From assembly GCA_029572935.1 (NCBI GenBank), contig JAKQHM010000040.1:1-64000 (forward strand): 64,000 nt of DNA. Direction: 5' to 3'. The notes under the pieces were generated by a model, which saw only the letters and a program-made list of their open reading frames with translations, searched no databases and was not told the origin of the DNA. This document shows positions 25,210 through 33,387 of this stretch, in pieces. The translations under genes were made by a program, and so were the position numbers. The stretch's first letter is position 1; each line of letters starts with the position of its first letter. The DNA is from Bacteroidota bacterium. GTDB taxonomy: Bacteria > Bacteroidota > Bacteroidia > Chitinophagales > Saprospiraceae.

Positions 25210-25948
25210 ATTGGTAGATATCAGATCGTATCCATCCAAGCTTATTCATGAGGTGGGTGACGGATACTTTGAGGACACCCAGGCCATAAACCGTCGAACG
25301 ACGGAAATTAATGGAGGATGCTTCTTCAAAGTATTTGGTGGGACAGGTAATCTCAGCGATGTGAAAACCCTTGTAGATAATCTGGGAGAGCATCTGGTTG
25401 TCGAAGACGAAGTCATTTGAATTTTTGCGGTAGGCAATGCTCTCCAGCACCTGGCGGTCGAAGGCCCTGTATCCTGTGTGGTATTCTGAGAGTTTGTACC
25501 TAATCAGAAAATTTTGGGTCAGGGTCAGAAATCGGTTGAAAACGTATTTGTAATAGGGCATTCCGCCGGCTAAAGCCCCCTTGCCGAGAATTCTGGAACC
25601 GAGGACCACAGGGAAAAGTCCCTGGGCAATGATATTGACCATACTGGGTATCAGTTTGGGTGTGTACTGATAATCGGGATGCAACATGATGACGATGTCT
25701 GCCCCAATTTCCAGCGCCTTGTCGTACAGCGTTTTTTGATTGGCTCCGTAGCCCATGTTGGAAGGATGCCGGATCACGTGGTGGATACCCAGTTTTTGTG
25801 CCAGCTCGAATGTACCGTCTCTGCTGGCATCATCGCATAGAATCAATTCGTCTACAATGTCAAAGGGAATCTCTTCCCATGTTTGGGTCAGCGTTTTTTC
25901 AGCATTATAAGCTGGTAAAACGACCACCACCTTTTTGTCCAGATACAT
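25208..25948 (-). CDS. Family 2 glycosyltransferase
   Basis: This 246-residue GT-A fold enzyme has the nucleotide-sugar region VVVVLPAYNAEKTL, the acidic LCDDASRDGT, and a DxD-like HPDYQYTPKL in the position of the metal-binding motif. It resembles the dolichyl-phosphate-mannose-synthase-like branch without C-terminal membrane helices. Acceptor and sugar are unknown. It is 3 bases downstream of the DUF5606 gene in an operon headed by the 2-oxo-acid dehydrogenase E1 gene; whether this reflects function or only shared transcription is not clear. Confidence 0.88.
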   Translation of the reverse strand: MYLDKKVVVVLPAYNAEKTLTQTWEEIPFDIVDELILCDDASRDGTFELAQKLGIHHVIRHPSNMGYGANQKTLYDKALEIGADIVIMLHPDYQYTPKLIPSMVNIIAQGLFPVVLGSRILGKGALAGGMPYYKYVFNRFLTLTQNFLIRYKLSEYHTGYRAFDRQVLESIAYRKNSNDFVFDNQMLSQIIYKGFHIAEITCPTKYFEEASSINFRRSTVYGLGVLKVSVTHLMNKLGWIRSDIYQ

Positions 25949-25951
25949 AAT

Positions 25952-26347
25952 TTATTCCGCAGATGGTGTGAGCAGGCCGAGGGAGTTCAGCTGATGAAAC
26001 CACTTCAGGCATTTTTTCATGTCCTTCATGTGTACCCTGTAGCGATCGTATTCTGGAATCACTTCTTCAAAAAAGGACTTAATGGCAGCCTCTTCGTCCT
26101 GTGGTTTAGGGACAGGCTGGTCCTCGGGTCTGGAGGCAAATCTGCCATACACTTCCTTGAGTGGAATATTGTCGGCCAGAGTATAGATACCTATGGAATC
26201 GAGGGGGGAAAACTGATTGATCCTGGATGAAAAAAAACTTTGTTTTCCGGTGCTGAGGTCTTCCAGAATCAGTCCGTTGCCGCGCGCGGTGAGGAGTTTA
26301 AACAAAGATGGCTGACCGCTCACGGAGATGATTTTTTCGAGATTCAT
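25952..26347 (-). CDS. DUF5606-family protein
   Basis: This is a 131-residue soluble protein. The start at 26347 (MNLEKIISVSGQPSLFKLLTARGNGLILEDL) matches the conserved N-terminus of the Bacteroidota DUF5606 family. The longer frame to 26470 overlaps the E1 gene and has no family similarity. An N-terminal beta-rich domain (SGKPGLF-like, then SSRINQFSPLDSIGIYT) is followed by a helical C-terminal segment. The function is unknown. Its start is 20 bases after the E1 stop. Confidence 0.85.
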   Translation of the reverse strand: MNLEKIISVSGQPSLFKLLTARGNGLILEDLSTGKQSFFSSRINQFSPLDSIGIYTLADNIPLKEVYGRFASRPEDQPVPKPQDEEAAIKSFFEEVIPEYDRYRVHMKDMKKCLKWFHQLNSLGLLTPSAE

Positions 26348-26366
26348 ATCTTCTGAGTTTCTTATT

Positions 26367-28358
26367 TCAATATTGAATGAGTTTCTGCAAGGTGGCTTCC
26401 AGACCGGATTGTGCCAAATACTGGTCTTCCAGCCTTTTAGAAAAAGGAATCGGAGTATCCATGGAGGCACAACGCATCACGGGTGCATCCAGGTATTCGA
26501 ACAGATGTTCGCTGATATAAGCTGAAATTTCGCCCCCGATGCCACCAAAAAGACTGTCTTCGTGGAGAACACAAATTCTTCCTGTCTTTTGAACGGTTTG
26601 CCGGATGGAATCATAGTCCAGAGGAACCAGTGTGCGGAGGTCCAGAATATCTGCAGCCAATCCCAGTCTTTCCACGGTTTTCAATGCCCAATGGACGCCC
26701 AGACCATAAGTGATGATGCTCAGGTCCGATCCCTGTCTGACCAGATGGGCTTCGCCAAATGGAATCCTGTAATAGGACGAAGGAACCTCGCCTTCTACGG
26801 AACGGTAAAGCAATTTATGCTCAAAGAACAAAACGGGATTGGGATCATCAAAAGCAGAGAGCAAAAGGCCTTTTGCGTCAAACGCGGAAGAAGGATAAGC
26901 GATCTTGAGCCCTGGCACATGGGCAAACCAGGCTTCATTGGTTTGTGAATGAAAAGGTCCTGCCTGGGTACCTGCTCCGGCCGGTAACCTGATGACCACG
27001 TCTGCATTTTGACCCCAGCGGTAATGCAGTTTGGCCAGGTTGTTGACGATCTGGTTAAAACCGCAGCTCACAAAATCGGCAAACTGCATTTCGACCATGG
27101 CCTTGTAGCCTTCCAGACTCAGGCCCAGACCGGCTCCGATCAATGCAGATTCACAAATGGGCGTATTCCGGACCCGTTTCTTGCCGTATTTTTCTACAAA
27201 ACCTTCAGTGATTTTGAAGACTCCTCCGTACTCCGCGATATCCTGACCGATCAGTACCAAATTGGGGTGTGTGGACATGGCAGCATCCAACCCGTTTCGG
27301 ATGGCATCGATATAGCGCATGGTCTCCACAGATCCTTCCGGATGGGCCGGTTCGGGCACGTAGGGCGCATATACGTCGTTCAATTCAGCTTGCTGCTCTG
27401 CCGTACCGTCCGGCCAGTCAAATACCTTTTCTACATCTTCCTGAATGCGATCCCTGAGTTCTGTCCTCAGATTTTCAGCATATTCCGGGCTGATGGTCTT
27501 CCGGTCGATCAGCCAGGCTTCGTAATTGTTCAGAGGGTCCTTTTCAGCCCATTCTTCCAAAAGGGCCGGTGGGACGTATTTTACGCCTGAGGCCTCCTCG
27601 TGACCCCGCATGCGAAAGGTCATGCACTCCAGCAGGACAGGAGCCGGATCCCGGCGCATTTTATCTGCGATTTCCCTTACAGTCCGATAAACGTCGAGGA
27701 CGTTGTTTCCGTCAATGGTATAAGCCTCCATGCCGTAACCCACACCCCGGTCGGCAAGCTGCCTGCAGGCATATTGTTCGCGGGTAGGGGTCGATAAGCC
27801 ATAACCGTTGTTTTCAATCAGGAAGATCACGGGCAGTTTCCAGACGGAGGCCAAATTCAGCGCTTCGTGAAAATCCCCCTCACTGGTGCCCCCTTCTCCT
27901 GTAAATGCCAGGGAGACCTTTCCCGATTCGCTTAAAAGGGAAGCAAGGCTGGTGCCATTGGCCAGGGTGAGCTGAGGACCCAGGTGTGAAATCATCCCAA
28001 CGATACGATAGTCCATGCAACCAAAGTGAAAGGACCGGTCGCGGCCTTTGGTGTAGCCCGATTCCTTACCCTGCCATTGTGCAAACAAGCGATCCAGGGG
28101 CATGCCTCGGGAGGTAAAGACGCCCAGGTTCCTATGCAGGGGGAAAATAAAATCGTCTCCATCCAGAGCCAGGGTGGCACCTACAGCAATGGCTTCCTGT
28201 CCCATTCCGGAAAACCATTTTGATATGCGCCCCTGTCTGAGAAGTTTCAGCATTTTGTCTTCGACCAATCTCGAATACAGAATCTCCCGATACAAGCGGA
28301 TCAGGGTGGTCTGGTCAAAACCTTCAGGGCTATAGGAAAGCTTTATTTGTGGATTCAA
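26367..28358 (-). CDS. Fused alpha/beta E1 subunit of a 2-oxo-acid dehydrogenase (probably branched-chain or pyruvate type)
   Basis: This 663-residue thiamine-diphosphate enzyme joins E1-alpha (about residues 1-335) and E1-beta (about 345-663) in one chain, a form common in Bacteroidota. The alpha part has the substrate/phosphorylation-loop region, and a TPP motif reading GEGGTSEG (154-161) through IENNGYG (181-187); canonical members have GDG there. The beta part shows GQDIAEYGGVFKITEG, FADFVSCGFNQIVN, RLPAGAGTQAGPFHSQ, and DLRTLVPLD. It decarboxylates a 2-oxo acid and passes the acyl group to an E2 lipoyl protein not present here. It heads the operon with DUF5606 and GT2. Confidence 0.9.
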   Translation of the reverse strand: MNPQIKLSYSPEGFDQTTLIRLYREILYSRLVEDKMLKLLRQGRISKWFSGMGQEAIAVGATLALDGDDFIFPLHRNLGVFTSRGMPLDRLFAQWQGKESGYTKGRDRSFHFGCMDYRIVGMISHLGPQLTLANGTSLASLLSESGKVSLAFTGEGGTSEGDFHEALNLASVWKLPVIFLIENNGYGLSTPTREQYACRQLADRGVGYGMEAYTIDGNNVLDVYRTVREIADKMRRDPAPVLLECMTFRMRGHEEASGVKYVPPALLEEWAEKDPLNNYEAWLIDRKTISPEYAENLRTELRDRIQEDVEKVFDWPDGTAEQQAELNDVYAPYVPEPAHPEGSVETMRYIDAIRNGLDAAMSTHPNLVLIGQDIAEYGGVFKITEGFVEKYGKKRVRNTPICESALIGAGLGLSLEGYKAMVEMQFADFVSCGFNQIVNNLAKLHYRWGQNADVVIRLPAGAGTQAGPFHSQTNEAWFAHVPGLKIAYPSSAFDAKGLLLSAFDDPNPVLFFEHKLLYRSVEGEVPSSYYRIPFGEAHLVRQGSDLSIITYGLGVHWALKTVERLGLAADILDLRTLVPLDYDSIRQTVQKTGRICVLHEDSLFGGIGGEISAYISEHLFEYLDAPVMRCASMDTPIPFSKRLEDQYLAQSGLEATLQKLIQY

Positions 28359-28586
28359 ATTATTCGGGGAAGTTTAGGGCGCAAATATCGGAATTCCCAC
28401 CATACCGCAAGGCATGGAAACAACGCTCAAGAGCCCTGTCCGCCAAATTTGAAACCAGATCTTAAGTTGTGTATAATTCGGGGTATTGGAATGATATTGA
28501 ATTTTTTATCAACTATATAAATATTAAAAAAAAAAAAAATTTGAAAATAAATTTGCTAATTGGTGTGAGTCCGTCGTCAAAGTCAC

Positions 28587-28661
28587 TAAATTTGTGCTTT
28601 AGGGTGTTCTCATAGTGTTATTAAGAAGGGGACACGGTCGCTCGGCCGTGGCCCCTTTTTT
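28587..28661 (+). ncRNA. Candidate small RNA A (promoter plus terminator, about 60 nt)
   Basis: TAAATTTG at 28587-28594 is a perfect -7 match; a possible -33 TTG at 28560 is 24 bases upstream, slightly long. Initiation would fall near 28601. Only ~25 bases later a stem AAGGGG-A-CACGG pairs with CCGTG-G-CCCCTT (28626-28657), followed by TTTTTT. There is no ORF of size in the span and no plus-strand gene upstream or downstream for kilobases, so the hairpin does not belong to a neighbour. The identity is unknown; it does not resemble SRP RNA, tmRNA or RNase P RNA. Confidence 0.45.
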
Positions 28662-28903
28662 CTTACTGCCTTTTATAGTATCCTGGATCAGGTTGTTTTT
28701 AGTCTGATTTTTCAGTTGACTGACAGCATCCATGAAGGTTTCAGTCCCTGTTATTGATTTTTGGGAGTCGGGCAGGTTTTTTCGACCGAAGACTGTTTTC
28801 TAATTAAAAGTTTATCATTTAATTTTTTAAACATTAAATAATTGTTCAATGTGTAACTAAAACAATCCGGATTTATTTTTTAAAAAAAAATTTAGAAAAA
28901 GTC

Positions 28904-29019
28904 TTGATTCCTAACTTTAATTGTTTTTATCTTTACCTCATTCTTTGTCTAGGGGAGTAGTCAAAGGAACCCATTGAAAACGGGGGGCAGCATCCGCCAG
29001 GAAGCTGCCCTTTTTTTTT
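28904..29019 (+). ncRNA. Candidate small RNA B (promoter plus terminator, about 80 nt)
   Basis: A -33 TTG (28904-28906) is followed after 21 bases by TATCTTTA (28928-28935), one mismatch from TAnnTTTG. The predicted transcript from about 28942 ends at the stem GGGCAGC/GCTGCCC (28985-28991 with 29004-29010) and nine T (29011-29019). No plus-strand gene is nearby. The layout repeats that of candidate A 340 bases upstream. A frame on the opposite strand (28933-29187) has no family resemblance. Confidence 0.45.
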
Positions 29020-29196
29020 AGTCACAATTTTCATTGGGATTCCAATCCTGCTCAAAATATTTTCCATGACAGGATTGTTCCTGAAATTTGTATTAGATGA
29101 AATGACATTTTGCTTGCTGGAGCAGCGGGTAAAAAATCGATATACAAGTCCTTCCGGACCCAATGTCAAACCAGCAAAAAAATTCAAGAAGTCTTA

Positions 29197-29928
29197 TCAG
29201 TTTATCTGTTCCGAGATCTTTCCAAATCTCCTTTCTCTGTTTTGGAAGTCGATGATGGCTTTGTAGAGATCCGGTTTTCTGAAATCAGGCCATAGGGTGT
29301 TGGTAAAATAAAGTTCCGTATAGGCACATTCCCAGAGGAGAAAATTGGAAATTCTTTTTTCTCCGCTGGTCCGGATCAGGAGTTCCGGGTCTGGAACACC
29401 TGAGGTGGAAAGTGCAGCGGTAAAATCTTCCTCCCTGATTTGGGTGTTAGGATGAGTCTCCAGCAATTTATTGGTCGCATTCAGGATGTCCCAGCGGGCA
29501 CTATAATTGAGTGCCAGGATCAAAGTCATCCCATCGTTGGAGGAAGTCTTTTGTATGGCTTCCACCAGTGCCGTCCTGGTAGCCGAAGGCAAACCTTCCA
29601 GATTGCCTATTGCATGAAGACGAATGTTGTTATCGAGGAGGGTCAGTAATTCCTTTTTGATGGTGTCGACCAAAAGGCCCATAAGACCTTTCACTTCCAT
29701 TTCCGGTCGATTCCAGTTTTCGGTGGAAAATGCATAAAGAGTCAGGTATTGTATTCCCAAAGAACCGCAGGCTTCTGTTACTTCCCTGACAGATTTCACG
29801 CCATTGTGATGACCAAACAGTCTGGGTTGACCGTTTTTTTTGGCCCAGCGCCCATTGCCGTCCATAATCACCGCAACGTGCTGTGGCAGCCTGGATTTGT
29901 CGATCTGCTCTAGTAGCCTTTCGTCCAT
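29197..29928 (-). CDS. uppS: Isoprenyl transferase (undecaprenyl diphosphate synthase)
   Basis: This is a cis-prenyltransferase that makes the C55 lipid carrier for peptidoglycan and other surface polymers. The pyrophosphate-binding VAVIMDGNGRWAKKNGQPRLFGHHNG is unmistakable, followed by YLTLYAFSTENWNRP and near the C-terminus PELLIRTSGEKRISNFLLWECAYTELYF. Its 243 residues are normal. A TAATTTTG element ends 7 bases before the ATG, suggesting a near-leaderless transcript; ftsH lies just upstream. Confidence 0.96.
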   Translation of the reverse strand: MDERLLEQIDKSRLPQHVAVIMDGNGRWAKKNGQPRLFGHHNGVKSVREVTEACGSLGIQYLTLYAFSTENWNRPEMEVKGLMGLLVDTIKKELLTLLDNNIRLHAIGNLEGLPSATRTALVEAIQKTSSNDGMTLILALNYSARWDILNATNKLLETHPNTQIREEDFTAALSTSGVPDPELLIRTSGEKRISNFLLWECAYTELYFTNTLWPDFRKPDLYKAIIDFQNRERRFGKISEQIN

Positions 29929-29935
29929 GTCAGGG

Positions 29936-29943
29936 CAAAATTA
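29936..29943 (-). promoter_or_regulatory. Probable -7 element of uppS
   Basis: On the minus strand TAATTTTG is a perfect match to TAnnTTTG, 7 bases upstream of the uppS ATG and in the ftsH-uppS gap. Confidence 0.45.
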
Positions 29944-29979
29944 GCAATAATTACAGAGCAGAAGCCTGGCAGAGATTCA

Positions 29980-31971
29980 TCAGACCTCTGCTTCTTCTAT
30001 TTTGGAATCCTCCTGAGGCTTTTCATCTGAAACGTGCTGGCCTGTGAAAGGGACAGGTTCTGCCATTTTGTCTTTGTGGAAAGGGCTCGGACCAATCAGT
30101 CTTTCCACATCGGATTTCAGCAAAACTTCTTTTTTCAGCAGTTCCGTAGCCAAAACTTCGAGTTCGGTTCTCTTTTCAGAAAGTAACTTTTTCGCCCTTT
30201 CATATTGCTCATCGATCAGTTTTCTGACTTCCTCATCCATGAGTTTGGCAGTTTCTTCGCTATACGGTCTTTGGAATCCTTCCTGTGACATGCCGTGGAA
30301 GGAGACATTTCCAACCTTTTCGTTCATTCCAAAAACTGAGATCATGGAATAAGCCATTTTAGTTACCTGATCCAGATCAGATTGAGCTCCTGTTGAGATC
30401 TTGTCAAAACTGATTCTTTCAGCTGCCCTTCCTCCCATCGTCATACAAATCCTGTCCAGCATCGCTTCGGTACGGGTGATGTATTCTTCTTTGGGAAGAT
30501 ACTGGGCGTAACCCAGGGTGCCGATTCCCCTTGGCACGATAGTCACTTTGACCAGTGGACTGGCGTAGGGCAGGTACCAGCCACAGATGGCGTGACCAGC
30601 TTCATGATAGGCTATCACTTCTTTTTCTTCGGGAGAAATCAGTTTGTTTTTCTTTTCGAGTCCGCCGATGACCCTGTCCAGGGCATAATTGAAGTCGTCG
30701 AGTTCGATCTCCTGTTTATTTCTGCGGGCTGCCACTAAAGCCGCTTCATTGCAGACGTTTGCGATGTCTGCACCTGCGAACCCGGGGGTCATCTCTGCCA
30801 GAATTTCGGGGGTGACCTTCTCAGACATTTTCAGTTTCTTGAGGTGTACCTTGAAAATCTGCGCCCTTCCTTTTAAATCAGGGGGATCGATGGAAATTTG
30901 CCGGTCAAACCTGCCTGGTCTCAAAAGAGCCGTATCCAGGATATCCGGTCTGTTGGTAGCTGCCATCAGGATCACACCCTTGTCAGTAGAGAAACCATCC
31001 ATTTCTACCAGGAGCTGGTTCAGGGTATTTTCCCTTTCGTCGTTGCCGCCCTGCCACTGGGTTTTTCCCCTGGCACGACCTACTGCATCAATTTCGTCGA
31101 TAAAGACGATACAAGGAGCCTTTTCACGGGCCTGACGGAAGAGGTCTCTCACTCTGGATGCTCCGACACCGACAAACATTTCCACGAAATCGGAACCTGA
31201 AATGGTAAAAAAGGGTACCGCAGCTTCTCCTGCCACAGCTTTTGCCAGGAGGGTTTTACCGGTTCCCGGAGGGCCTACCAACAGCACGCCTTTGGGAATT
31301 TTTCCTCCCAGTGAGGTATATTTTTTGGGGTTTTTCAGGAAATCTACCACTTCCATCACCTCCTCTTTTGCTTCTTCGAGACCTGCTACGTCTTCGAAGG
31401 TCACATGGGTGTTGATGTTCTTTTCAAAGAGCATCGCTTTGGACTTTCCGATATTGAAAATCTGTCCGCCGGGTCCTCCTGCACCCCCACTCATTCTGCG
31501 CATAAAGATCATCCAGATACCCAGGATAATGAGGAATGGAAGAACAAAGGACAGGATCGGGCCCAGCCAATTTTGTTTCTCCACGTAATTGATGTCCAAA
31601 GGGACGGCCATTTTTTCGTTTAGCTTGTCCACTTTCTGGGCAAAATTTTCGATCGGGCCCACATTAAAATGATAATGGGGCTTTACGCCGAGTGCCGAAA
31701 TGGTGGCATCCTTGTAGGCTTCCTTGGAGAGGGATTTTTCCTTGATATAGATATAGGCAGTCTTGTTGTTGGTGACCTCCACCTTATCGATATCCCCTTC
31801 CATGGCCATATGTTCAAACCGGCTGAAGGCGATGGGTTCTTTGGACGGATTGGCCAGGTAAAAGAAATTGATGCCTATGATCGCCAGAAAGAGAATTCCG
31901 TAGATCCAGTATGTGTTGAACCCACCTCCCGATGTGGGTTTTTTCGGTTCGTTGTTTTCCTGATTTTCCAT
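29980..31971 (-). CDS. ftsH: ATP-dependent zinc metalloprotease FtsH
   Basis: This 663-residue membrane protease degrades damaged membrane proteins and regulators. Two N-terminal transmembrane segments (about residues 20-40 and 133-155) bracket a periplasmic domain. The AAA+ module has Walker A GPPGTGKT, Walker [12 protein letters not shown] and the second region of homology [20 protein letters not shown]. The zinc site HEAGH lies in the C-terminal protease domain ([14 protein letters not shown]). The N-terminus has a low-complexity cytoplasmic lead ([17 protein letters not shown]). It follows rsfS with its own promoter. Confidence 0.98.
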   Translation of the reverse strand: MENQENNEPKKPTSGGGFNTYWIYGILFLAIIGINFFYLANPSKEPIAFSRFEHMAMEGDIDKVEVTNNKTAYIYIKEKSLSKEAYKDATISALGVKPHYHFNVGPIENFAQKVDKLNEKMAVPLDINYVEKQNWLGPILSFVLPFLIILGIWMIFMRRMSGGAGGPGGQIFNIGKSKAMLFEKNINTHVTFEDVAGLEEAKEEVMEVVDFLKNPKKYTSLGGKIPKGVLLVGPPGTGKTLLAKAVAGEAAVPFFTISGSDFVEMFVGVGASRVRDLFRQAREKAPCIVFIDEIDAVGRARGKTQWQGGNDERENTLNQLLVEMDGFSTDKGVILMAATNRPDILDTALLRPGRFDRQISIDPPDLKGRAQIFKVHLKKLKMSEKVTPEILAEMTPGFAGADIANVCNEAALVAARRNKQEIELDDFNYALDRVIGGLEKKNKLISPEEKEVIAYHEAGHAICGWYLPYASPLVKVTIVPRGIGTLGYAQYLPKEEYITRTEAMLDRICMTMGGRAAERISFDKISTGAQSDLDQVTKMAYSMISVFGMNEKVGNVSFHGMSQEGFQRPYSEETAKLMDEEVRKLIDEQYERAKKLLSEKRTELEVLATELLKKEVLLKSDVERLIGPSPFHKDKMAEPVPFTGQHVSDEKPQEDSKIEEAEV

Positions 31972-32012
31972 ATAAATAATTTTATTAGGGTAAGTGTTCG
32001 GTATCAGATTTA

Positions 32013-32046
32013 CAAACGTAAAAAGTCTGTAAAGGTTATTTCAAAA
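32013..32046 (-). promoter_or_regulatory. Promoter of ftsH
   Basis: On the minus strand a -33 TTTTG (32042-32046) is followed after 21 bases by the perfect -7 element TACGTTTG (32013-32020), 41 bases upstream of the ftsH ATG. Confidence 0.75.
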
Positions 32047-32065
32047 GGGAAAATTTGAGCCAGAA

Positions 32066-32401
32066 TCAGAGGTTTTGGATCTCTGTGAACTTACCGTCAC
32101 TCCATAATTCTTCGAGATCGTAGTACTGTCGAGTTGCTTTGTCGAAGACATGCACCACTATGTCGAAAAAATCAACCAGCACCCATTTTGCACCCAATTC
32201 GCCTTCGATATGGCTGGCCCGGAATGAAGTTTCTTCCTTTACCCTTCTCGCTACATTACCGGCAATGGCTTTTATCTGGGTAGAACTTTCCCCTTCGCAG
32301 ATGACAAAGTAACGAGCAGGTGCATCCGGAATGTGACTGAGGTTGATCAATACGATGTTTTTACCTTTGATGTCCTGTATAGCATCTACAATCAGGTCCA
32401 A
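32066..32401 (-). CDS. rsfS: Ribosome silencing factor RsfS (non-ATG start)
   Basis: RsfS binds ribosomal protein uL14 and blocks 30S-50S joining when nutrients are short. Family features are IVDAIQDIKGKNIVLINLSHIPDAPARYFVICEGESSTQIKAIAG and the C-terminal AKWVLVDFFDIVVHVF. The indicated start is the TTG at 32401, since there is no in-frame ATG or GTG up to an in-frame TAA near 32490. The frame stays open with plausible protein upstream (QTKSQTKSQTGTESALL), typical of the variable RsfS N-terminus, and a good promoter sits at 32484-32515. The true start may therefore be ATT or CTG near 32453-32458. The domain assignment is firm; the N-terminus is not. Confidence 0.9.
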   Translation of the reverse strand: MDLIVDAIQDIKGKNIVLINLSHIPDAPARYFVICEGESSTQIKAIAGNVARRVKEETSFRASHIEGELGAKWVLVDFFDIVVHVFDKATRQYYDLEELWSDGKFTEIQNL

Positions 32402-32483
32402 TAAAGCGCTCTCCGTACCGGTTTGGGATTTTGTTTGTGATTTGGTCTGTATCAGAATAAATAATTTAAGTTTATAAACAAGG

Positions 32484-32515
32484 CAAAGTTATCAACAGAT
32501 GTCGAGTTATCAAAA
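32484..32515 (-). promoter_or_regulatory. Promoter of rsfS
   Basis: On the minus strand a -33 TTTTG (32511-32515) and a perfect -7 TAACTTTG (32484-32491) are separated by 19 bases. The -33 element lies within the first codons of the divergent birA. Confidence 0.7.
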
Positions 32516-33269
32516 TCCACCCTTTCGCTTCCTGCATTTAAAGGTCACGGGTTCAACAAATGACGATGCTCTGGAATTGGCCTCAAAAACCGCTCCATCT
32601 GATGGTTTTTGCCTATTTACTGACTTCCAGACAGGAGGCAAAGGACAATATGGCAGAAAATGGCAGAGCGAAACAGGAAAAAACCTGCTGGCCAGCTATA
32701 TTTTTCAAACCTCTTTTCTTAGACTGGAGGACATATTTTGTCTTCACCTCATGGCTTCCCTATCTGTCTACCATCACCTTGCATCACAAGGCGTTGAGGG
32801 ATTGAAGATCAAATGGCCCAATGATCTGTTGGCCTCTGGTCAGAAAATAGCGGGCATCCTGATCCAGAATTCCATGAGAGCCCATTCTCTGGTACACACC
32901 ATCGTAGGGATTGGCATAAACCTCAACCAGGATCAATTTTCAGATGGACTCGAGGCGGTTTCCCTGAAAATGCTGACAGGCAAAGAAAGTGACCTCTCTG
33001 CTCAGGCAGAAAGCCTCTATTACCAGCTCATGCAGCGTTTTGAACTCATTCGGTCGGGTCAATGGATGGAAATGCTTCCCGAATACAATGATTTGTTGGC
33101 CGGAGCAGGTTCCCTGGCAGCATGTGAAACCAGCGAGGGGAATTTATTTCAGGCGACGCTCAAATGGGTGGATCGGGAAGGCAAACTATGGTTGGAGTCT
33201 GAAGGGAAGCTTCAGTCCTATTCTTTCGGGTCACTCCGGATCAGGCTATTGGATCAAAATCAAATATAG
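32499..33269 (+). CDS. birA: Biotin--[acetyl-CoA-carboxylase] ligase
   Basis: This 256-residue ligase attaches biotin to acetyl-CoA carboxylase and related carriers. The biotinyl-AMP-binding signature GGKGQYGRKWQSETGKNL (canonical GRGRxGRxW form) and KWPNDLLASGQKIAGILIQ are clear; a short SH3-like C-terminal domain follows. There is no N-terminal helix-turn-helix, so it is the monofunctional type and not a repressor. It diverges from rsfS. Confidence 0.95.
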   Translation: MSSYQNPPFRFLHLKVTGSTNDDALELASKTAPSDGFCLFTDFQTGGKGQYGRKWQSETGKNLLASYIFQTSFLRLEDIFCLHLMASLSVYHHLASQGVEGLKIKWPNDLLASGQKIAGILIQNSMRAHSLVHTIVGIGINLNQDQFSDGLEAVSLKMLTGKESDLSAQAESLYYQLMQRFELIRSGQWMEMLPEYNDLLAGAGSLAACETSEGNLFQATLKWVDREGKLWLESEGKLQSYSFGSLRIRLLDQNQI

Positions 33270-33328
33270 AGTAACGAATAATTCCCTTTCCCTTCAGGTC
33301 ATACTTACCTTGGAGGCATATAAAAAGA

Positions 33329-33359
33329 ATCCGCTGTCAGCATGACACTGACAGCGGAT
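33329..33359 (-). terminator. Strong terminator of the giant HYR/T9SS gene
   Basis: A perfect 12-bp stem (ATCCGCTGTCAG with CTGACAGCGGAT, 7-base loop) is followed on the minus strand by TCTTTTTATA. It lies 29 bases past the stop codon at 33388. Confidence 0.85.
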
Positions 33360-33387
33360 GTATGTTAGAATGGGATTATTTACCGAA

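Larger units (their letters stand above)
28359..29196. other. Long AT-rich intergenic region with two promoter-hairpin units
   Basis: No credible protein gene lies in these ~840 bases. Two plus-strand units, each a consensus-like promoter closely followed by a rho-independent terminator, are annotated separately. The rest is AT-rich, with long A/T runs at 28528-28539 and 28880-28890. Confidence 0.6.

Noticed and set aside
28587-29019. SRP RNA, tmRNA or 6S RNA in the E1-uppS gap
   Set aside because: The predicted transcripts are too short and lack the conserved loops of these RNAs as I know them.
28933-29187. Minus-strand frame of 84 codons opposite candidate RNA B
   Set aside because: Its C-terminal part is only the translated reverse of a hairpin and promoter; no domain is recognisable.
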